From NCBI GenBank assembly GCA_963556145.1, contig OY744462.1, forward strand, positions 1,674,001 through 1,738,000: 64,000 nt of DNA, written 5' to 3'. Below the pieces are notes generated by a model. That model saw only the letters and a program-made list of their open reading frames with translations. It searched no databases and was not told where the DNA came from. The DNA is from Hygrocybe punicea. Its lineage: Eukaryota; Basidiomycota; Agaricomycetes; Agaricales; Hygrophoraceae. The translations under genes were made by a program, and so were the position numbers. Numbering within the stretch: the stretch's first letter is position 1; the number at the start of each line of letters is the position of its first letter. Below are positions 22,428 to 32,842 of this stretch, piece after piece.

Positions 22428-22990
22428 CCAAGGCAAAAGACACCGATGACACAAACAGCCTCCTATTACAAGACATGTTCAACTCCCTACCAGTGCTGGT
22501 CCATGACCTCATCAGACACAAACCTCGTACTACATATGAAGAACTTGCCAACACCGTGCGCAGTATTGACGTCATTCACCTGTGGGAAACAGTAGCGAAA
22601 GATAAGAAAGATGAGAAAGATGAGGAGACCACCTGTCTAGCACGAATCACAGCGTCTCCAACAAAGGCCCTGTGCAAAACCCTTACCAACACTCGCATCC
22701 ACCACACAATCAACTCCCCACAGCAACACACCACCACCCAGCATTACTGAACACACTCCACCTAGGGGAATCCACTCAACCCATTCGCCAATAATATGAG
22801 AGGCAGAGGGAATCTGTTTGCAGGCCGGGGACTAGCCCCGCATCCCCACAGAGGGGGACTGGAACCACAAACATAGCACGACAACCTGGCCCACTTCCAT
22901 CCGGACCCACCACCAGGGGCCGTCCCATCACCGCTCGATACCAAGACCTACAGAATGTTGCCATACAGCAACACCCCGACAAAAATGAGG
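22428..22990 (+). pseudogene. gag: Old gag, 3' part after the insertion
   Basis: After the CCAAG duplication the older Gag frame resumes: AKDTDDTNSLLLQDMFNSLP, LIRHKPRTTYEELANTVRSI and a KDKKDEKDEE stretch, then a Thr/Pro-rich tail with a stop at 22750. Further remnants in shifted frames fade out near 22990. Together with 14876-15303 this gives one continuous capsid region, which proves the nested order. Confidence 0.75.
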
Positions 22991-23504
22991 GAAAACACAG
23001 TATATATCCTTCTAGCCCTTGAAAAACTAAACAAGTTTCTCCCTACAATCTTCTTCACAGGACTTCATCTGACAGCATAATTTGATTGGGTGTCAAAACA
23101 TACTAGTTTACCTTTTAGTTCATCCACAGCTCACCATATAGAAAATATTGTCCAAATCTAATTATAGCAGTATGTAGCCCTTAAAGAATAGTACAACTTT
23201 CCCTCTATAACCATCTCAATCCATGCAGTATTTCATGAGATACAAGATTCAGCACTTGAAATTCCACTAAGTCAAAATTTCTCAATTGAAAAAAAAAAAG
23301 CTGCAAGTGCCATGAATTACTAAAACGGCTGTAAATAACAGTTCACAGTTGGAGTTTCTTCGGGGTGCAAGGACAAGGTTTTCTGAATAAAGACACCCAT
23401 AACTACCAATATTACACTCAGTCGGAAAGGTAACTATCAGAAAGCAGGCTTTTGCCAGGTCTTCATCTGTCTCCTGTGTCACCAACACCTGATTTCTCAA
23501 TAGT
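22991..23504. other. Intergenic DNA
   Basis: No gene recognised. AT-rich; an A-run at 23289-23298. It lies downstream of the minus-strand secreted protein gene and probably holds its 3' end. Confidence 0.5.
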
Positions 23505-24974
23505 TTAATGTTTGCGATTGCGAGTGCGAGTGCGACTCTTTCCCTTGGGCTTTTCGGTGGGCGTCTGATTGGCGGGTGCGTTCTTGGCCGTTTCCTCCTC
23601 CTGCTGCTTTGCCTTTTGCCGCTCCTTTGCCTCTTGCCGCTCCTTTGCCTCTTGCCGCTCCTTTGCCTCTTGCCGCTCCTTTGCCTCTTGCCACTCCTTT
23701 GCGTTTTGCCGCTCCTCCTTCAAGCTGTTAGCCATCCTCTCGAGGTCATTCACAACGTCCCGGAACCCAGTCACGGTATCCTTGCTTGTATCCTTGCCTG
23801 CATCCCGGGCGTGTTGCTGAGTTTTCTCCCACCACCATTGTGCGCGAGAAACCGTATCTTGATCTATCTTAATCGACGAAAGCCGATAGATGTCTGTACA
23901 AAAAGGCTTGACCCTGATCCAATGTAACAACAATGAGACGCACTGAATGTCTTACGATATTGATAACGGCCAAGAATGTGCTTGTATATCGAACCCAACA
24001 CCGAGCCTGCGATACGGTACAAATAATGCGCATGTATTAGTCAGGACCCCATCACGCATGACACAGTAGGAACGCACTTCTGTCCTCATATGACATCTTT
24101 TCAGCAGCCTCTTCCGGTCGAATGCTAATCGCCTTCAGTGCTAGTTGCGATTGATAATGCCCATGTATTAGTCAGGACCCACTCATGTACGCGGTGTAGA
24201 AATGTACCTTTATTGATAAGATCCATTTCCACATCATGCGTTCCTGGAACCAGCGTTATTAGTTGCCATTGATAATGCCCATGTATTAGTCAGGACCCCT
24301 TCATCTATGCAAGGGGTAGAAACGAACCTTGCTCCGAAGGACCAGCTTGGCTTGAAACCTGCATCGTTTCTATTGATAATGCCCATGTATTAGTCAGGAC
24401 CCCGTTATTTATGCACGGTGTAGAAACGAACGTTGCTCCGAAGCTAGTTGCCATTGATAATAGTCAGGATCCCTTCATCTATGCACGGTGTAGAATGTAC
24501 CTTGACCTATCTTTGAAGAACCGGCCTGGCTTGGAACCTGCTCCGTTACTAATAAGGCCCATGTATTAGTCAGGACCATTTCATCTATACACGGCGTAGA
24601 AACGTACACTGATGTTGAGACCGTTTTTTAATCCCTCGACGCACCAACCTCTGAAGTACGGGAACCAATGACCGAGGATTGACACTGGCACCTCCGAGTT
24701 AGATGGCATCGGAGATTATTATAAACACTGAATCCACTTACGACTGACTCTACGAAAGTAGTTTCCATTTTTTTTGGAGATGCGGAAATAAATAACCCAA
24801 TTTTTTCAAAAGGACATGAACATACCCGCCGATCAATGTTGGATGTAGATCCCACACTGCCGAAGAAGAATTAGAGAGGCATCACGGATCAGGATCTGAA
24901 TCCCCTTACTGTTGGACAGGAATGCTGAGAGCAGCAAGGAAATTGAGGGAGATGAGTATGACTGAGAAACGCAT
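23505..24974 (-). CDS. Predicted secreted modular protein with phase-1 exons and coiled-coil tail
   Basis: Ten exons are proposed: 24974-24910, 24856-24826, 24650-24608, 24548-24501, 24443-24432, 24369-24328, 24243-24208, 24140-24078, 24006-23956, 23893-23505. All introns are GT..AG and the coding length is 780 nt (259 aa). The N-terminus MRFSVILISLNFLAALS is a clear signal peptide. It is followed by dibasic sites (RRRLVRRGIKKR) that could be Kex2-type cleavage points. Exons 4 and 6 encode related modules (QVPSQAGSS and QVSSQAGPS). The last exon gives a long charged helix with a repeated KERQEA unit and ends TRTRNRKH. All seven introns after exon 3 are phase 1, and six of them share the same sequence. 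No known domain. A secreted effector- or peptide-precursor-like role is only a guess. Confidence 0.75.
24007..24607 (-). repeat. Tandem family of six related introns
   Basis: Six introns (24607-24549, 24500-24444, 24431-24370, 24327-24244, 24207-24141, 24077-24007) share a GTNCGTTTCTAC-like donor, a GTGCATAGATGA-like middle, CCTGACTAATACATG around the branch site and CATTATCAAT before the acceptor. On the plus strand this shows as repeated TATTAGTCAGGACCCC. Confidence 0.85.
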
Positions 24975-25565
24975 AATTGAACAAGATGTGAGAGGGGATT
25001 CAAGGTCTGAAATTGTGCGTAAAAAGAGGCCTGCTCTAGGGGTGATCGTGACCAGCACTGAGGAGCAAGGGACATAAACGTCGATCTTATATAGTGGACA
25101 TTTTCTGTTGTTCGCTGTTTGACCTGCAGCAACCCTGAGCGACAGCGAGGGCCAACGAACTTGAAAAAGAAAGGGCTGACCGTTGGCAAGAGCGATCAGG
25201 ACTGATGTACTGATGTCTAAAATAAACGTGTTTCAGCCTCCGGTGGAGTATGGACAAACGACGACGAAGAACGAGGCAGGTTACCGCCCCAGGTCTCTTC
25301 TCTGAAGAGCTTGCTACTACATGCGACAGCAGAATGATTCCTTTCGTTCAGCCTGCCATTGCGGGAAACAGCCTTTCAACGAGAAATGAATTGCCGTGAT
25401 ACCATCTTTGAAAATCATGAAATGAGTCGCGGGCTCGAATGGTGATCAAAAGATCGGTGTCAGGAGCATAGACATAGGAGACCAAGTGATCAAATAATGC
25501 GCAAATTCACCAGACACAGCGACAGATTTGTGACCGATGTTAGGTAATATTTAACGGATCTGTGA
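24975..25565. other. Upstream region of the secreted protein gene
   Basis: No second gene recognised. It should hold the promoter of the minus-strand gene and the 5' flank of the CDC73-like pseudogene. Confidence 0.45.
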
Positions 25566-27090
25566 ATGGCACAGACTCGGAAGCAAGGTTGCAAGTACTA
25601 TCACCTATGCCAAGGACGACCAACCGTCCTCTGCCCTGCTCTCCGCAACCCACCTAGTCACTACGGGACATACACACACTCAAATCAAGCCCAACGCGTT
25701 ATCGCACGGAACCAACTTCGAACCCCTATGATTTTTTCTCCTTCGAAGCTGTGTATCTGGCATGGCTGCTGCGAGACGCACCGGAGCGGACTACATGAAG
25801 CAGGCTAGGGAGAACTGGGTTAGCAGTCGGTTTCGTGAGTGTCACAGAGAGGAAAAGCGTCGTGGATTGGCTGGAAGGAAATGCCACCGACCACGGAAGG
25901 AATGTGCCCCTCGCTGGTGAGAATACATTCATTCTGCTGGTCATATCGACTGGTTCACCTACCACTGCGTCCGTTAGCGGAATCAACCACCCCACCCGGA
26001 ACACCACCACGTAGGAGCAGTTCTGCAGCCACGCCTTTACAAGCCCACACAAGTCAAGTGAATCCACTTTGTCGCCGTCTAAAAGACGGTACACCGACAC
26101 GCAAGACGTCGAGATCATCAAGAAAATGAAACAAAATGAGGTGGAACCGAGGGACCGAACCACTATTTTGCGTGGCGTGAAACCGAATGTTGGCTTTCTT
26201 TTTTTTTGCATTATATCGTTGCGTAACAACGGAACAATCAATACTTTCAGAACTTTTCGGCCATCCGAACCATTTACTCCGAAAAATTGAAGAAACTCAG
26301 GGAAGCCAGCAAACCCGGTGCTGTACAGCCGGCAATTACTCCTGCAGGCAAGTCAATCTGAGGATTTTGTCAATGGCAGCAGGTGTGCTAACTTGCTAAC
26401 TGCAGAGGCTTCATTATGATCTCTTCCTCGCCTACGGCACTCATCACAATGCACAATGTCAAGCATTTTCTCCAGGAGTCCACATCAGTCTTTCCCCCTT
26501 CCCCCTCCCCCGTTAGCTAACCACAAGTGAGCAGGTTTGAGCCCTCGCAAGACGCGCGGGCCCGTGCCACCGCCAAGGGTAACACACGCCCGGAAGCTCG
26601 CAAGCGCACTCACATTGACCGGAGCGGCAAAGAAATGGAAACACATGCGCGGTATTTCGTATCAAAGCGCTGGCCAAGTTCGGCACAGACGCATGGGATC
26701 GCGTCGTATGCGTAATGACGACCGGCCAAGGGTGGCAGTACAAGTGGAGTGAGCCCAGACAACTGTTCCATCACGGTGCGTCCGAGTGGTCTTTCCATCA
26801 CTTTGTCTGATAATGGCTTGCGTATTGGTGATGGCAGTCAAGGGGTTCTACGTATCGTGGGCGAACGACCCTCCAAATACCAAAATCAAAGATTGGAATG
26901 TCACTGAATTGAAGGTTTGTCCTCGCCTATACGGTTTTCCGCGCGCTCATGCGACATTTGGTCACGTAGATTGATCAACACAGGCGTCACGTTGATATGT
27001 CTGTTGTAGCCCATTTTCGGAAGACCTTGGTCCTGTCAGGTCCTTGGACGGGTGGACAATGGCCAATAAACCTTCTCTGATGAAAGGATA
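25566..27090 (+). pseudogene. CDC73: CDC73 (Paf1 complex subunit) pseudogene
   Basis: Almost the whole protein can be followed, with frame breaks. In order: TITYAKDD and ALLSATHL (25.59-25.65 kb); FFSFEAVYLAWLLRDA; then a 1-nt loss; ADYMKQAREN; a 1-nt gain; FVSVTERKSVVDWLEG; an intron 25917-25976 with clean ends; VEIIKKMKQNEVEPRDRTTI; an intron; NFSAIRTIYSEKLKKLRE; SSSPTALITMHNVKHFLQES; FEPSQDARARA; a frame break; ALAKFGTDAWDRVVCV; KWSEPRQLFHH; VKGFYVSWANDPPN..KDWNVTEL; RRHVDMSVVAHFRKT; and, after a ~17-bp insertion, WTMANKPSLMKG. The C-terminal part is the Ras-like CDC73 domain. Cdc73 is a subunit of the Paf1 transcription elongation complex. Introns are kept, so this is a DNA-level copy, not a retrocopy. 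At least four frame lesions argue it is dead. Confidence 0.85.
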
Positions 27091-27224
27091 GAAATTTCAT
27101 TCTCTGTAAATCCAGAAATGGTGCCTACTTCCCTTTGTAAAAAAAACCTCATTCTTTCGCACAAGGCGCGTCGATTTGTAATTTTGCTTCAACATGTTGA
27201 CACCACGTCCAAAGACAACCCGGA

Positions 27225-27731
27225 ACCAAGACCTTCCCTAATGTTCCACCGGAATCCCTGACCGTCTCGCTCAAAAGGCCCGCACAGGATAGCACTGTGA
27301 AAAAGGCAAAACTCGACGTGGTTACCGTGGAAGACGATGCTGAAACAGACGAGGAAAGCGACGAGGAAGACCAACAACAAGAGTTGAGCGAGGATGTGAA
27401 GGTTTGTAATGTATAACGTACATATTATTCATCGTGTTCCCTAAAGCCTTTCCGCTGTGATTCGTAGGACAGATTGGACTACCTGGAAGGACTTGTCGAA
27501 ATGCTCAGCAAATCGTATCTCAAAGACGTGATGAGAGGCATATCCTTCTACGGTTCGCGCAGCGGCACGAACCACGCTATGGCTGCAGCGATTATCGAGG
27601 AGCTCACCCACTGTGCACAAGCAGGCAGTGATTTGAAGGAGCAAGAGAGGGTGATCAAACGCGTGTATAAGAACTGCTACGGGTCGTGTGGAACAGACTC
27701 TGCCGAGGAAGAGGAAGGATATGACGAATAG
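27225..27731 (+). CDS. Short acidic nuclear-type protein, 5' end uncertain
   Basis: Two joined exons are supported: about 27225-27401 and 27468-27731, with a 66-nt GT..AG intron in phase 0. The first encodes a basic patch (LKRPAQDSTVKKAKLD, NLS-like) followed by an acidic run (EDDAETDEESDEEDQQQELS). The second encodes a helical segment (LEGLVEMLSKSYLKDVMRGI, IIEELTHCAQAGSDLKEQER) and an acidic end EEEEGYDE. Both exons are intact. No family recognised; the start codon was not found, so at least one more 5' exon is likely. It lies directly after the CDC73 pseudogene. Confidence 0.5.
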
Positions 27732-27894
27732 GATTGTGATTCACACTTTTGGATACAGGCAACTTAAATGATTCTAGTGGTGGAGAAGAATACATTGTAT
27801 CAGCGAAAACAAAGGGAGCTCTGTAATCAAAAAATTTCCAACTTGATCACCCATCTCTAGCCCTATACCAAGTTTCCAACAAAGAAAGGGATCA

Positions 27895-28440
27895 TCGAAC
27901 ATACTCAGGTGGGAATTCACCACCACCACCACCCGGCCGACCAACCATCAACTGATTCAGTTCCCTCCGGATCGCCTGAGTCTCTGATGTGGACGATGTT
28001 TCATTCATCGCAGGTCGGACGTTCCCTGTGCTGCTTGTACTGGCCGTGGCCGGGGGGCCGAATTCTGTCTTGTTTCTTTGCCCTTGGACAGGACCAGCAG
28101 ACCAAGAAGCCGTTTCTGGAGACACTGTTGTGGGCCATGCCTGTCAGGAACTCTCCTCTTCCCACTGCTCGCTAGAAATCCCGCAGTTGCGACTGTCGTC
28201 AAATGGTTCGGGGAATAACCTACACCCATGTTTGAGGATGACAAGCCTGAGGAAGGGGCTTGGCGGAATGGAATGACATGTGGTCTCCAACAAGTACTTA
28301 TAAGATGATGCCACGTTTGTGAGGTATATTCTAGGAGATGCTAGTAGCTGGCTAGCTGCAGACGGATTCCCAGGTGAGAAGGATCCATCGATATCGACGT
28401 CGTACTCCATCCCATCCGTAACATTCACATCAGGACTTTC
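27895..28440 (-). pseudogene. Broken relative of the membrane protein gene at 8375-10121
   Basis: Minus-strand reading gives DGMEYDVDIDGSFSPGNPSA (compare GGMQYDVNIDGSISTGTSSG in the intact gene) and, at the end, ETQAIRRELNQLMVGR and PPEYVR (compare AEIQALRRDLQQLMQIVERD and PPPEYGAG). The region between has lost its frame and most of the membrane segment. The 5' part is cut off at the edge of the foldback element at 28442. Confidence 0.75.
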
Positions 28441-28441
28441 C

Positions 28442-30345
28442 ACATTTAGTCGGGATCTAAAGTGATTTCTAAAGTTAGCACCAAAATATAATCTTTAGAT
28501 TTACATTTAGGCCTAGCCTAAATATTGAATTTAAGTCACAAATAAATGTATATCTAAATTATTTATTTATTTTCATCTTTAGGTTATTCTTGCAATCAAA
28601 ATAATTATCAGATCTATATTGTAAGGGGAAAGTATAATTTAGTTCCAAGTTTACTCAAATTTCTAGTCCAAATTTAGGCATCACCTAAAGGCAGGCCAAA
28701 ATTAAAACTTTCGGTAGCGTTAAAATAATAAATTTAATAATTATCAAAATGTAAGATTTTTGGCAGCTATTTAAATTCAAAGTTGTTGTTAGATCTAAAG
28801 CTATTGCCCGCGCCATTGCCCGCTCGTTGCCCGCCCATCGCCCACCCATTGCCCACCCATCTCCCAATCTTACCTCACGAGCCCAGCTCCAACGTCAATT
28901 GACATGGTGGTGGGGTTCGTGAGGTGATGACAGAGGTAGGGGGAGAGGCAGGTGGGGGAGATGGCAGGGGCGACAAGGGTGTGGGGGCACGACAGAATGA
29001 GAGCGAGATGGCGGGGGCACGATAGGATGGGAGGGTGACGAGCGTGGGTGATGAGGTGTGGGAGATGGCATGGGCATGGCACGATGGGATGGGAGGAGAT
29101 GGCGTGGGGGACGAGGGAGTGGGAGGGTGAGGAGATGGCGTGGGCGTGGGCGACAAGGGTGTGGCTTGGCGACGAGGGTGTGGATGACGAGGGTGTGGGA
29201 GATGGCGTGGGGTGTGGGCGAGGGAGGTGATGGCGGAGGTGGCTTGGTGGGAGATGGCGTTGGCGATGAGGGTGAGGGAGATGGCGTGGACATGGGTGAG
29301 GGAGATGGCGGGGGCACGATGGGAGGGCAACGAGGGGGTGTGGGAGATTGCGTGGTGATGGGATGGGATGGTGGGGAGATGGCGTGGGTGTGGACGAGAG
29401 AGATGGCGCGGGCATGGCCATGGGGGATCCAATTTTGGATGGGTTAGATGTGGGCAACGAGAGCGTGGGCAACGAGAGTGTGGCAATGAGAGTGTGGGCG
29501 ATGAGAGCGTGGCGACGGTGTGGTGATGAGAGCGTCGCGTGTGCGACGAGGGTGCGGCGTGGGCGACAAGGGTGTGGGAGATGGCGAGTGTGAGGAGAGA
29601 TGGCGACGACAACGAGGGAGATGGGAGATGGCGTGGGTGTGGACGAGGGAGATGATGGGGAGGGCGGAGGTGTGGGCGACGGCTTGGCAGGAAATTGAGG
29701 GTGGGAAATGGCGGCGAGGGCGAGGGAGATGGCGTGGGGTGTGGGAGATCGTCATACTTGGGCAGGGGAGATGCCAGGGATGGGATGAGCGGGAGCGGGA
29801 GAGATGGCGAGATGGCGTCACGGTGGGTGTGAGGTCGAAAAAAAAAAAATGATTGGTTTTGTCGACATCGGAGCTGGGTTCAGGTCATGATTGGGAGGTG
29901 GGCGACGGGTGGGCGATGGCTGGGCGATGGGTGGGTGATGGGTGGGCGATGGGTGGACGACGGGTGGGTGATTGCGCGGGCAATAGCTTTAGTTCTGATT
30001 GAAATTTGGAATGTTGATAACTGCCGAATTTTTTTTTTTTGATAACTATTAAATCCATTATTTTAGTCACACTGAAAGTTTAAATTTTGGCCTGCCTTTG
30101 AATGATACCTAAATTTAGATTAGCAAATTTGAGTAAACTTGTAGCGAAATTCTGTTTTCCTTCCACAATCTAGAACAGGTCATCATTTTAATTGTAAAAC
30201 TAGTCTAAAGATGAAACTAAATAAATACTTTAGATGTACATTTATTTGTGACTTAAATTCAATATTTAGGCTAGGCCTAAATGTAAATCCCAAAATTATA
30301 TTTTTCCGCTCACTTTAGAAACCACTTTAGACCCCAACTAAATGT
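28442..30345. mobile_element. Foldback-type DNA element with ~465-bp inverted ends
   Basis: The left arm (about 28442-28900) and right arm (about 29870-30345) are inverted copies, diverged but alignable throughout: ACATTTAGTCGGGATCTAAA against ACATTTAGTTGGGGTCTAAA, then GGCCTAGCCTAAATATTGAA in both. The inner parts of the arms hold a CGCCCACCCAT-type short repeat. Similarity may continue ~25 bp further out on both sides. No transposase gene and no clear target-site duplication were found. Class unknown; long arms recall MULE-like or foldback elements. Confidence 0.75.
28905..29830. repeat. G-rich, purine-biased minisatellite core of the foldback element
   Basis: Irregular tandem units around GACGAGGGTGTGGGAGATGG fill the core. 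The plus strand is almost pure G/A/T with few C. The long His/Pro/Ser-rich minus-strand frames here are products of the repeat. Confidence 0.8.
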
Positions 30346-30384
30346 TGGAACTCCTGAGGTGATTGCTGAAGCGCTTATCGTCGT

Positions 30385-31272
30385 CGAGGCACAGCATTAC
30401 GGTTGGCATTTTAGGTGAATCCCCTTCCGAGATTTGTACCACAGTGTTCTCAACAAAACTACAAGGGTGATCTAGCGCTATAAGTCGCTTTCACCGAGCA
30501 TAAGACAACCCTCAAAAGAATTTCTCTTCCGATACAGATCGTCGTCGTTCTCGTGCGCACCGTTGACGAATTGGAATTATGTGATGCACTCATCATCCCT
30601 GGTGGAGGTGTGTGTTGTCTGTATGAAGCAGCACCAGATTACTGCTCCCAAAACCGTTGACTGATTTCAGATGATTAAGAATCAACGACGATCACTCTCT
30701 TAGCGCGCCTTTCTGAGCTGCTCGACCCTCTTCGCAAGTTCTTGCAGAAGAAACTTGTATGGGGGACGTGTGCTGGCCCAATTCTCCTTGCGCAGGTGGT
30801 GGACGGTGCAAAGAAGGGCGGCCGGGAGCTGTTGGGTGGGATGTCGATCACAATAGCACGGAATGCTTTGGGATCCCAGGAATGTTCTCTTCACCGGTAT
30901 TTCTGCCTTCTCAGTTGCCTCATTGACATTATGTGTGCACAGGTAGAATCCTTCAAGGCCGACCTTTGTGTAGATGTTCTCCGCAATCCCGATCAGCCAT
31001 TCACGGGCATCTTCATCCGTGAGCTCATTATCCCCCCCTCTTCACTCACCCCGATATTTCCGCTCAGATGCCAGCGCACGCATCAGGTTATACGGCATCT
31101 GCAGGAGATCCCTCTGTGCAAGTGATTGCTCGTTTGCCCGCTCACCTCCGTCGTACCAAAGAATCAGGTGCAGGGACGGCATCTCCTCACCACATTCCAT
31201 CCGGAATTGACTAAAGACGATCGTTTTCAGGAGTTCTTTGTTAGGGATTGTGTCTGGGCGGGGCTTGCTTGA
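30385..31272 (+). pseudogene. PdxT/SNO-type glutaminase pseudogene (vitamin B6 synthesis)
   Basis: Pieces in order: SITVGIL (30400); ALQG-like; a ~19-nt disruption with stops; AFTEHKTTLKRISLPIQIVV and VLVRTVDELELCDALIIPGG; an intron 30608-30679 that restores PGGEST; TLLARLSELLDPLRKFLQKK; VWGTCAGPILLAQVVDG with the catalytic Cys; GGMSITIARNALGSQ; VESFKADLCVDVLRNP; SVQVIARLPAHLRR; then, after a frame shift, GRHLLTTFHPELTKDDRFQE with the catalytic His-Glu pair; and a stop near 31272. This is the glutaminase subunit of PLP synthase. Lesions: no start codon in frame, the disruption near 30470, a lost splice donor (GAATGT where GTATGT is expected, 30880), and a frameshift near 31153. It sits against the foldback element, which may have removed its 5' end. 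Confidence 0.85.
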
Positions 31273-31450
31273 GGCAGCATACCATTCTTGGTGATGACCG
31301 GATGTTCCATGCATGTAACGTCCGAATGGTAAGTCCCGAGGTGCCACCTATTTGTCTCGTTCTATATTACATGATCCTCCTTTTTCTCTTCTATCATCTG
31401 AGCTTGACCATATGTAGGCATCCTAATTCATTGCCTGGCACTCTTCTTTA

Positions 31451-31817
31451 CACAGGAGACGGATGAGGATTTTTTGCCATCAAATAATATTCAAATATTG
31501 AAATTATTTTTGTTGTTATCATAAGTCCAAAAATGTTGTAAAAAGTAAGGTTATCCAAATGCAGTATTCACACCAAAGATAGCAAAATTTTAGATTATTC
31601 GGTCTCCAGATATTAAGGCACAAATCCATGTGCCTGAATATCTGGAGACCAAATAGTTTAAAATTCTGCCTGCACTATCTTCAGTGTGAATACCACTTTA
31701 GATAACCTTATTGTTTACAACATTTTCGGACTTATAATAACAACAAAAATAATTTTAATATTTGAGTGGATATCTCAATATTATTTGATGGCAAAAAATT
31801 CTCATCCGTCTCCTGTG
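31451..31817. mobile_element. PIF/Harbinger-type MITE (367 bp)
   Basis: Almost the whole element is an inverted repeat centred near 31628. The ends are CACAGGAGACGG and CCGTCTCCTGTG. It is flanked by TTA on both sides (31448-31450, 31818-31820), the 3-bp target duplication typical of PIF/Harbinger. No coding capacity. A Harbinger-type transposase fragment lies 0.5 kb downstream. Confidence 0.85.
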
Positions 31818-31914
31818 TTAACCCAGCCATTAAGGTAATATAGTCATTTTTTGCTAAGTATCCTGACATCTACTAACAGATCACAAACATAATTGGCCAA
31901 AAAACTATTGAAAT

Positions 31915-32040
31915 GTCTTCAATAGGTGCCTTCAAAATGTGCGGTGGGATGTGTGGTCAGGGTCTTGGTTGGTCTTTGTTGGACCCTGACAGCTTTGGCT
32001 GGGGCTTTGGCAACACCTCTCTGAGTTTGAATGAATCCTA
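31915..32040 (+). repeat. Fragment shared with 38846-38965 (inverted)
   Basis: Reads AFKMCGGMCGQGLG and DPDSFGWGF, matching the C-terminal coding text of the minus-strand frame at 38857-39297. Left over from the same transposon gene. Confidence 0.6.
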
Positions 32041-32329
32041 AGTTAGATAACTAAGATAACATATCTATGAGAGGCCCTGGTTGTTGCTCCAGCAAACCAA
32101 ATGCCTCAGCATCCCAATTCACGTCCTCCAAGACCACCCTGAATTTGCATCACAAATTGTCAAACCTTACTCGCAACTCTTCAAAAGAATTATGCAGAGA
32201 CAAACCTCAATCTTCTCAAATGTATGTTGTGAAGACTCGCATGATGATGGTGGATCCTCTCCCATTCTGGCTCCAAGCAGCCCCCTCTCCTCATTCTGAG
32301 GAGTTTTTCCTTTCTCCAATCATTCAACA

Positions 32330-32842
32330 TTGCACTTCCACAATAGCTCACTTGCTCCACGCAACATTGATGAAACCGATCTCATCATGCTTCTATACGA
32401 GAAATTTAAAGTCTTACAAGATCAAATCATCAACACTCATTGCCTCATGCATGGTGTTCCCATTTCCCACAATTCTCAAATAGAATTACTTATGTGGTAC
32501 AAAGTAAACAGCTCAGTTCATTTTTGCAGGAAAGTCCATGTCAGCCCCAATACCTTTGATCATATCCTCTCCTGCATCCAAGATGACACTGTATTCATCA
32601 GCAAATCAGTCAAGGATCAAATCCCCACAAGGATTCAGCTTGCAATACTTCTAAACCGCCTTGGTCACTATGGAAATGCCTCCAGCATTGATGATATTGC
32701 AGAGTGGGCTGGTGTATCACCAGGTACGGTTATAAATTGTACCAAGTGGTGCATGATAGCCATCACCAAGCTCCATGATGACACCATGTCCATGCCAATG
32801 GAGGGTGCTGCTCAAAAGGTTGGGCCAAGAAGAAAGTGATTC
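32330..32842 (+). pseudogene. PIF/Harbinger-like transposase, N-terminal part
   Basis: 169 residues without a natural ATG at the frame start. The segment VSPNTFDHILSCIQDD, RIQLAILLNRLGHYGNASSI and DDIAEWAGVSPGTVINCTKW is the helix-turn-helix region that precedes the DDE core (DDE_Tnp_4 type) in basidiomycete Harbinger transposases. Downstream only weak traces such as WQDSWLVVN remain, with stops; the catalytic core is not found. Confidence 0.75.

Noticed and set aside
24000..24610. CRISPR-like array of TATTAGTCAGGACCCC repeats with variable spacers
   Set aside because: The repeats are the branch-site parts of homologous introns on the minus strand; the spacers contain exons in a continuous frame. 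The genome is eukaryotic.
28870..29821. Minus-strand frames of up to 245 aa, rich in His, Pro and Ser
   Set aside because: Low-complexity translation of a minisatellite, open in several frames at once, with no start context or exon structure.
30342..30380. ATG at 30342 as the start of the PdxT gene
   Set aside because: The frame reaches a TGA after six codons, and the ATG belongs to the end of the foldback element.
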